64,000 nt of DNA from Nitrosomonas communis (GTDB taxonomy: Bacteria > Pseudomonadota > Gammaproteobacteria > Burkholderiales > Nitrosomonadaceae). Positions 58,947 through 64,000 of the stretch are shown here, piece by piece. The position numbers and the translations under genes were made by a program. Location of the stretch: NCBI RefSeq assembly GCF_001007935.1, contig NZ_CP011451.1:3472001-3536000 (forward strand), written 5' to 3'. How positions within the stretch are numbered: the stretch's first letter is position 1; every line of letters starts with the position of its first letter. The notes below the pieces were generated by a model. That model saw nothing but the letters and a program-made list of their open reading frames with translations, searched no databases and was not told the DNA's origin.

Positions 58947-59499
58947 GCCCTACTTCATTTGATAAATTAGAAAAATTAATCCCCAGTGACTGCGCTGCTG
59001 CCGGCAATCTTTCTTCAAAAGACATCTCAAAAATGATATTAGAAGAAGCGGGAACAGTCAGCCAGGCATTTTGCGCCAACTCTTGTTCAATCTGCCCAGG
59101 CGCCCATCCAGAATAACCTAGCGAAACCAGCATTTGTTCAGGACCTTCGCAATTTGCTATCGCTTCTAAAATATCAACAGAAGAGGTCAATCCAACTGTT
59201 TGGTTGACAGCTAACGTAGATTTCCACTTTCCTATAGGCTGGTGTAACACAAATCCGCTGTCGATCTGGACGGGCCCACCAAACAATACAAATCGCTCTG
59301 TTGGGAACGAGTCTGTAAAAGGAATGCCAAGTTGCTCAAATAATTTCTCCACAGTAAGCTCTGTCGGACGATTAATTACGAGCCCAAGTGCGCCGTTTTC
59401 ATTGTGTTCACAAATATAAGTAAGGGTTTTTGCAAAAAATGGATCGTTCAAATTAGGCATAGCAATCAGAAAATGATCTGTCAGGTTGATATTCTTCAT
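58939..59499 (-). CDS. yqgE: YqgE/AlgH family protein
   Basis: UPF0301/DUF179 protein of 186 residues. The start [17 protein letters not shown] is preceded by AGAGGT and matches the family; a longer frame reaches further upstream without support. Conserved features are [28 protein letters not shown] and [16 protein letters not shown]. The yqgE-ruvX-pyrR-pyrB order is widespread in Beta- and Gammaproteobacteria. AlgH was named as a regulator of alginate genes, but the molecular function is unsettled. Confidence 0.93.
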   Translation of the reverse strand: MKNINLTDHFLIAMPNLNDPFFAKTLTYICEHNENGALGLVINRPTELTVEKLFEQLGIPFTDSFPTERFVLFGGPVQIDSGFVLHQPIGKWKSTLAVNQTVGLTSSVDILEAIANCEGPEQMLVSLGYSGWAPGQIEQELAQNAWLTVPASSNIIFEMSFEERLPAAAQSLGINFSNLSNEVGHA

Positions 59500-59603
59500 A
59501 ATAAAGACCTCTTTACTACCTATGCAAATTCGCAATTCACACGAGATGATCAATCTGAAACATAAAATGGCTGTTAATTCCTGCTCCTTCCCAATTCTGC
59601 TCT

Positions 59604-60230
59604 TCAAACCCAGTATGCTGTTTGTGTCATCACTTTCGAGCTCATTTTCATGAGTAGTTTTACTGGCAATGGTAATTCCTTGCCACCATGAGATAATGCC
59701 ATCGTTGCATGGTTGGCTTCATCAATTTTCATTTGTTCAACAATAGCGCGACTTTTCAAATCCTGTCGAGGTAATCGCTGCAAATGCTCTGCAAGATGGG
59801 TTTCAACCTGATGCTCTGTTTCAGCTAGAAAACCGAGATTCCATTTATCACCAAGCAGTCCCGCAGCTAAACCAATAGTAAAAGAGCCGCCATACCATAT
59901 TGGATTGAGTAAACTTTTACGACCGCCTAATTCAGCAATACGACGTTCTGTCCATGCCAAATGTTCAGTTTCCTCGCGTGCAGCCTGCGTCAATGCGTTT
60001 TGTACTTTTTGATTTCTTGCAGTCAGCGCTTGCCCTTGGTAAAGGGCCTGAGCACATATTTCCCCTACATGGTTAACGCGCATCAAGGCACATGATTCAT
60101 TTTTCTCGTCGTCAGTTAAATCGTTTTCTGACAGATTTTTTCCCGGCACAGTACGTAATGTTTGAGCTGGCACTGTGAGTGTACGCAATGCATTATCAAA
60201 ACCAATAATGAATTTGTCTATATTCAGCAT
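59604..60230 (-). CDS. coq7: 2-nonaprenyl-3-methyl-6-methoxy-1,4-benzoquinol hydroxylase
   Basis: Di-iron monooxygenase of ubiquinone synthesis, doing the C6 hydroxylation of demethoxyubiquinone. Carboxylate and histidine ligands are in [28 protein letters not shown] and [16 protein letters not shown], giving the ExxH pairs of the family. Length is 208 residues. It is a peripheral membrane enzyme with the hydrophobic [19 protein letters not shown] segment. Its presence agrees with an aerobic, ubiquinone-using organism. Confidence 0.96.
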   Translation of the reverse strand: MLNIDKFIIGFDNALRTLTVPAQTLRTVPGKNLSENDLTDDEKNESCALMRVNHVGEICAQALYQGQALTARNQKVQNALTQAAREETEHLAWTERRIAELGGRKSLLNPIWYGGSFTIGLAAGLLGDKWNLGFLAETEHQVETHLAEHLQRLPRQDLKSRAIVEQMKIDEANHATMALSHGGKELPLPVKLLMKMSSKVMTQTAYWV

Positions 60231-60277
60231 GGCATCAACTCCAATTATCTTATAAGCAGATCAAATGATTTATTTTA

Positions 60278-61570
60278 TTATTGTATACCTATTTGCCGGG
60301 CTAGCAACGTAACCGGGTGCAATACTTCCACTTTTTCCTCTTGATTGCTTAATCCACTCGCAAGATGTAACAAACAACCGATATTTGAGGTCACCAGATA
60401 GCTGGTTTCTACTGATTGAGCTAATGCCCTCATTTTATCGTTCAATAATACTTCTGCGATTTCTGGCTGATCAAGAAAATAGGTACCCGCAGCGCCACAA
60501 CAGAAGTTATTGCCATCAAGCTCCAGGATTTCAATATCAGGAATACGCGCTAGCAGCTGATAAGGATAAATAGAGGCACGTAACCCATTTCGCATACTGC
60601 ATGGATCATGCACTACGACTTTTTTTGGCAAAGCTCTGAGTTTCACTTCGCTCCAATCCTGCTCAGCTAGAAATTGATTGATATCCATTATCGGAGCTGA
60701 AAAATTTTTCCCCTGATGCTGTGAGCATGATTCTACCAGATGCGAACCACACCCAGATGCTGTACTGATGATTGCGTGTATGTTTAGCCCAGCAAATACT
60801 TTTCTGTTCCGCTCAATTAAATACGCTGCCTTGGTGAGGCGACCGCTGTGCTGGTACAACGCTCCACAGCAAGTTTGCGCACGCGGAACATATACTGTGT
60901 AGCCTAGGTGGTTAAGCACAAAAATTGCTGAAATACTCGTTTCGGCATCAACTAATCGTGCTACACAACCTAAAAACAAAGCCACCTCACCACGCTTCCT
61001 TCCCATTGCCGGATAAACTTCCTGCCACCTATGGAACGGAAAGCGAATCAAGGACAATTTTGATAATAGCAGGCCGAGTTTAGTCCCTTTTACCTTGCTT
61101 GATTGCTGCAATTTTTCCTGCAAGCCCACTGCCTGAAAAAGATGGATGAGTGGACGTAATAGATCAAAACGCTTTGTCTTATCAATAAATATTTTTTCTA
61201 ACCAGCTTTTGAACCCGTTCTTTTTTCTTATTACCCTTTCTTCTGGCAAATCCGATAGGGAAGCTGTCAGCATGTCGCGCGCCTCATCAATCAACTGTCC
61301 ATAAGCGACCTGACTGGGACAAGCAGCCTCACAAGCACGACAAGTCAAACATCGGTCTATGTGCTCAGCAAAACGCGCATTCATCGGGATACGCTGACTC
61401 GCCACCCCACTTATCATCGCAATACGTCCTCGCGGAGAATCCGCTTCCGACAACGTTAAGCGGTAGGTTGGGCAATGTGGCAAACAAAGTCCACAAGAAA
61501 CACACCGATTTGCTTCCGCCAGTAAGCTGGAGCGAGAAGATTTAATTAGAGAATCATTCTTAGTATGCAC
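60278..61570 (-). CDS. glcF: Glycolate oxidase iron-sulfur subunit-like protein
   Basis: Iron-sulfur protein of 430 residues. Two ferredoxin motifs (CVSCGLCLPHCP and CLTCRACEAACP) lie in the first 90 residues, and two CCG domains follow (TCCGALYQHSG, FCCGAAGTYFLD). The organisation is that of GlcF, which takes electrons from the flavoprotein subunits GlcD and GlcE. Neither partner is adjacent, so the exact substrate is uncertain; lactate-type oxidoreductases share this fold. The start is a GTG with AGAGGA eight bases upstream. Confidence 0.82.
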   Translation of the reverse strand: MHTKNDSLIKSSRSSLLAEANRCVSCGLCLPHCPTYRLTLSEADSPRGRIAMISGVASQRIPMNARFAEHIDRCLTCRACEAACPSQVAYGQLIDEARDMLTASLSDLPEERVIRKKNGFKSWLEKIFIDKTKRFDLLRPLIHLFQAVGLQEKLQQSSKVKGTKLGLLLSKLSLIRFPFHRWQEVYPAMGRKRGEVALFLGCVARLVDAETSISAIFVLNHLGYTVYVPRAQTCCGALYQHSGRLTKAAYLIERNRKVFAGLNIHAIISTASGCGSHLVESCSQHQGKNFSAPIMDINQFLAEQDWSEVKLRALPKKVVVHDPCSMRNGLRASIYPYQLLARIPDIEILELDGNNFCCGAAGTYFLDQPEIAEVLLNDKMRALAQSVETSYLVTSNIGCLLHLASGLSNQEEKVEVLHPVTLLARQIGIQ

Positions 61571-61695
61571 GCTTAATTCCTCTAAATAATTGTGTTATGA
61601 CTTTTTCCTGAAAAGAAAAAAGGAAAATAAATAACAATACATCTATTAAAAAATCATGTTAATCCAATAAGTTCTTTATTTTTTATTTTTATAGC

Positions 61696-61758
61696 TTGCT
61701 AAGTTACAGAAAATTACCATAAAATTGCTTGTTTTTAAGTTCGATTTGTTAATATACA
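61696..61758 (+). promoter_or_regulatory. Candidate promoters of rpsP
   Basis: Two possible sigma-70 promoters lie in the divergent gap before rpsP: TTGCTA-18 bp-TAAAAT, and TTGTTT-18 bp-TATACA. The second would start transcription within a few bases of the rpsP ATG. The leader has no purine-rich ribosome-binding site. Confidence 0.4.
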
Positions 61759-61766
61759 ATCAATAT

Positions 61767-62036
61767 ATGGTTATTATTCGACTGGCGCGCGGCGGCGCTA
61801 AAAAAAGGCCTTTTTTCAATATGGTAGTTACAGATTCTCGTTGCAGACGCGATGGCAGATTCATTGAACGTGTTGGTTTTTATAATCCCCGAGCAACCGG
61901 GAGCGAGGAAATGTTACGGATCCAAATGGATCGACTCACGCATTGGCAATCTCAAGGAGCTCAATTATCCAGCACAGTTACAAGACTGGTAAAACAATTT
62001 GGCGCCCAACAAAAAGAAGTCACACAAGAAAGCTAA
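61767..62036 (+). CDS. rpsP: 30S ribosomal protein S16
   Basis: Small-subunit protein of 89 residues, involved in 30S assembly. [20 protein letters not shown] is the family N-terminus, and [15 protein letters not shown] is conserved. The ATG is certain from homology, yet it is preceded by AATATACAATCAATAT with no Shine-Dalgarno sequence. It heads the rpsP-rimM-trmD-rplS operon. Confidence 0.96.
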   Translation: MVIIRLARGGAKKRPFFNMVVTDSRCRRDGRFIERVGFYNPRATGSEEMLRIQMDRLTHWQSQGAQLSSTVTRLVKQFGAQQKEVTQES

Positions 62037-62058
62037 TCTCCATTGTTCAACTGAATCC

Positions 62059-62571
62059 ATGGTAACCATGGGCCATATCACAGGCCCTTTTGGTATTCTA
62101 GGCTGGGTTAAGATCGTTCACTATACTGAAAATATCGAGAATTTGCTTGCCTATCCGGTATGGTGGTTAAGCAAAGGTGGCGATACTTGGTCAGCCATGA
62201 ATGTAGCATCATACAATATCCATGATGACAAATTGATCGTTGCATTTGAAGGATGCCTTGATCGAACACAAGCAGCACAATTAAAAGGCATGCAGATAGC
62301 AGTACCTCGTGACCAATTACCCCATCTCGCTGAAGATGGCAAAGAAGGTTACTACTGGTCAGATCTGGTTGGAACACGTGTGTTTAATTTACAGGATGAA
62401 GCATTTGGGAGCGTAATTGGCTTATTAAGAACGGGAGCCAACGATGTATTACAGGTTCAATCTGCGAGCGGAGATCAAAAAGAAAGATTGATCCCTTTCA
62501 TTGATCAGGTTATTGTCGATGTAAATTTAAAAGATCGCAGAATAACCATTGATTGGGGATTGGATTACTGA
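62059..62571 (+). CDS. rimM: Ribosome maturation factor RimM
   Basis: Binds S19 and assists maturation of the 30S head. The N-terminal RimM barrel has [20 protein letters not shown], and the PRC-barrel C-terminal half has [13 protein letters not shown] and [19 protein letters not shown]. The ATG giving [11 protein letters not shown] matches homologues (170 residues). The reading frame extends upstream over the end of rpsP, so a translated start there cannot be excluded. The 22-nt spacing and overlap with trmD indicate an operon. Confidence 0.93.
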   Translation: MVTMGHITGPFGILGWVKIVHYTENIENLLAYPVWWLSKGGDTWSAMNVASYNIHDDKLIVAFEGCLDRTQAAQLKGMQIAVPRDQLPHLAEDGKEGYYWSDLVGTRVFNLQDEAFGSVIGLLRTGANDVLQVQSASGDQKERLIPFIDQVIVDVNLKDRRITIDWGLDY

Positions 62572-62585
62572 CAGAGGGCAAAATC

Positions 62586-63362
62586 TTGTCATTTGAAATT
62601 GACGTCATTACGCTATTTCCTGACATGCTGGATGCTATTACAAAATATGGCATCACAAGTAGAGCAAGCAAGAATGAAATTTTTCGATTGCATACCTGGA
62701 ATCCACGTCACTTTGCAAAAGATAATTATCGCACAGTAGATGATAGCCCGTACGGTGGAGGGCCAGGCATGGTAATGCTGGCACAACCTCTGGATGAGGC
62801 TATAACTCATGCCAGAACAAGGCAGCTAGCAGAAGGAATAAACGAAACAAAAGTCATTTATCTTTCTCCACAAGGTGAACTTCTTAATCATGAGAAAATT
62901 TTACAATTATCTAAATTACGGGGAATGATATTACTTTGTGGCCGTTATGAAGGGATTGATGAGCGAATAATCATGCGCCAGGTAGACGAAGAAATTTCAA
63001 TTGGAAACTACGTTATTTCAGGGGGTGAACTGGCGGCAATGGTTTTGATTGATAGCATAGTGCGACAACTCCCTGGAGCATTGGGTAGCGCTGATTCAGC
63101 CAGCGAAGACTCTTTTGCCAACAATTTATTGGAATATCCGCAATATACACGACCGGAAATATATCGAGGAGATGCTGTACCTCCTATTTTGCTTTCAGGA
63201 GATCATGCCAAAATAAATCGCTGGCGATTGCAGCAGTCCCTTGGTAAAACATGGTTAAAGCGACCCGATTTATTGGATCTCAAATACAAGCAGGGCATTT
63301 CCAAGGAAGAAGAAAAATTATTGGAAGAATTTAAACAAACTAAAAATTTTAGAATAAACTAA
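62586..63362 (+). CDS. trmD: tRNA (guanine37-N1)-methyltransferase
   Basis: SPOUT-class methyltransferase making m1G37 in tRNAs to prevent frameshifting. The family start xxFDVITLFPEM is seen as [17 protein letters not shown]-binding trefoil-knot segments are [13 protein letters not shown] and [21 protein letters not shown] choose a TTG start because AGAGGG lies eight bases upstream and no ATG is available near the conserved N-terminus, giving 258 residues. The last residues (about 240-258) form the usual C-terminal tRNA-binding helices. Confidence 0.94.
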   Translation: MSFEIDVITLFPDMLDAITKYGITSRASKNEIFRLHTWNPRHFAKDNYRTVDDSPYGGGPGMVMLAQPLDEAITHARTRQLAEGINETKVIYLSPQGELLNHEKILQLSKLRGMILLCGRYEGIDERIIMRQVDEEISIGNYVISGGELAAMVLIDSIVRQLPGALGSADSASEDSFANNLLEYPQYTRPEIYRGDAVPPILLSGDHAKINRWRLQQSLGKTWLKRPDLLDLKYKQGISKEEEKLLEEFKQTKNFRIN

Positions 63363-63387
63363 TCCCAAAAAATACTAGGAGATAACA

Positions 63388-63774
63388 ATGAATTTGATTG
63401 AACAATTAGAGCGAGAAGAAATAGCACGTCTTGGCAAGATTATCCCGGATTTTTCTCCTGGTGATACAGTTATAGTCAATGTCAATGTGGTGGAAGGTGA
63501 CCGCAAACGTGTTCAGGCATATGAGGGCGTGGTCATCGCCAAACGTAATCGTGGTCTTAATTCATCTTTCATTGTACGTAAAATCTCCAGTGGTGAAGGT
63601 GTCGAGCGCACTTTTCAGACCTATTCTCCTATTATTTCCAATATTGAAGTTAAACGTCGTGGGGATGTGCGTCGGGCAAAGCTTTATTATTTAAGAAGCC
63701 GTTCTGGCAAATCCGCGAGAATTCGCGAAAAACTTCCTACTCGTATTACAGCCAACAACGTGACAGAAGAATAA
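63388..63774 (+). CDS. rplS: 50S ribosomal protein L19
   Basis: Large-subunit protein at the 30S-50S interface. [20 protein letters not shown] at the N-terminus, then [20 protein letters not shown] and [16 protein letters not shown], with [20 protein letters not shown] near the C-terminus, are characteristic. The 128 residues include a short C-terminal extension. AGGAGATAACA is a strong ribosome-binding site, in contrast to rpsP. Last gene of the operon. Confidence 0.98.
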   Translation: MNLIEQLEREEIARLGKIIPDFSPGDTVIVNVNVVEGDRKRVQAYEGVVIAKRNRGLNSSFIVRKISSGEGVERTFQTYSPIISNIEVKRRGDVRRAKLYYLRSRSGKSARIREKLPTRITANNVTEE

Positions 63775-63803
63775 ATTCTACTTCAAAATGATTGGTTATT
63801 AAT

Positions 63804-63833
63804 AAGGCGGTAAGGCAAAGCTTTGACCGCCTT
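63804..63833 (+). terminator. Intrinsic terminator of the rpsP operon
   Basis: AAGGCGGT and ACCGCCTT pair as a GC-rich 8-bp stem, extended inside by CAAAG/CTTTG, and are followed by CCTTTTCTCTTT. It starts 30 bp after the rplS stop and could also serve the convergent ArsC-like gene. Confidence 0.85.
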
Positions 63834-63869
63834 CCTTTTCTCTTTAGCAGAAAATAAAATTTTTCTTTA

Positions 63870-64000
63870 TTACTCTAGTAATTTCTTCACATTTTCTGGT
63901 GGTCTGCCTAATATTGCCCTATCACCTCGCACTACAATAGGGCGTTGGATCAGATCCGGATTTTTCACCATCAGCTGCAACAATTCCTCATCAGTTGCAG
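63870..64000 (-). CDS. ArsC-family protein (arsenate reductase-like), 3' end only
   Basis: The last 43 codons of a gene whose start lies beyond the window. LIQRPIVVRGDRAILGRPPE is the conserved C-terminal segment of ArsC/YfgD/Spx-like thioredoxin-fold proteins, including the arginine after Gln-Arg-Pro that binds the oxyanion in ArsC. The active-site cysteine near the N-terminus is not visible, so true arsenate reductase and YfgD-type proteins cannot be told apart. It is convergent with rplS. Confidence 0.8.
   Translation of the reverse strand, partial: ATDEELLQLMVKNPDLIQRPIVVRGDRAILGRPPENVKKLLE

Overview
The window reads as a chromosomal segment of a moderately AT-rich betaproteobacterium. 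The gene orders leuC-leuD-leuB-asd-fimV-truA-trpF-trpB-trpA-accD-folC-SPOR-cvpA-purF-metZ and rpoE-rseA-degQ-grx-lepA-lepB-DUF4845-rnc-era are typical of Betaproteobacteria. Base composition and the small repeats recall Nitrosomonadaceae, but no ammonia-oxidation gene is present, so the genus is only an inference. No tRNA, rRNA, CRISPR array or prophage was seen.

Layout. 1-8 kb (minus strand): envelope-stress sigma factor, its anti-sigma factor and an HtrA protease, then glutaredoxin, lepA, lepB, DUF4845, rnc and era. 8-15 kb: nadB; a GlrK/QseG/GlrR-type two-component operon with a sigma-54 activator; a ChaN-PDZ protein. 15-24.6 kb: purL, an NAD(P)HX repair enzyme, cysS, two tandem cyclophilins and metZ. 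24.7-41 kb: a long minus-strand biosynthetic run (purF, cvpA, SPOR protein, folC, accD, trpABF, truA, fimV, asd, leuBDC). Between leuC and leuD lies a tandem duplication carrying two 42-residue entericidin-like lipoproteins and a chimeric leuD-head/leuC-tail remnant.

41-49 kb is the accessory part: acs and a metallo-beta-lactamase-fold gene, a broken coiled-coil gene with two -1 shifts at A-runs, an RlpA-like protein, a complete 1.9-kb insertion sequence, a 340-bp IS982-derived miniature element with 8-bp target duplications, and other repeat-like DNA. 48.7-55 kb: exoD, mlaA, htpX, a rubredoxin/rubredoxin reductase pair, an IS30 fragment and prlC. 55.6-61.6 kb (minus strand): pyrC-like/pyrB/pyrR, ruvX, yqgE, coq7 and a GlcF-like iron-sulfur protein. 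The window ends with rpsP-rimM-trmD-rplS, a terminator and the 3' end of an ArsC-like gene.

Most genes are housekeeping. The least ordinary sequence is the leuC-leuD duplication, the frameshifted gene at 44.2-45.2 kb, a 102/103-bp terminally palindromic repeat present twice, the miniature element, and the pyrB-linked dihydroorotase homologue that lacks its metal-binding histidines.
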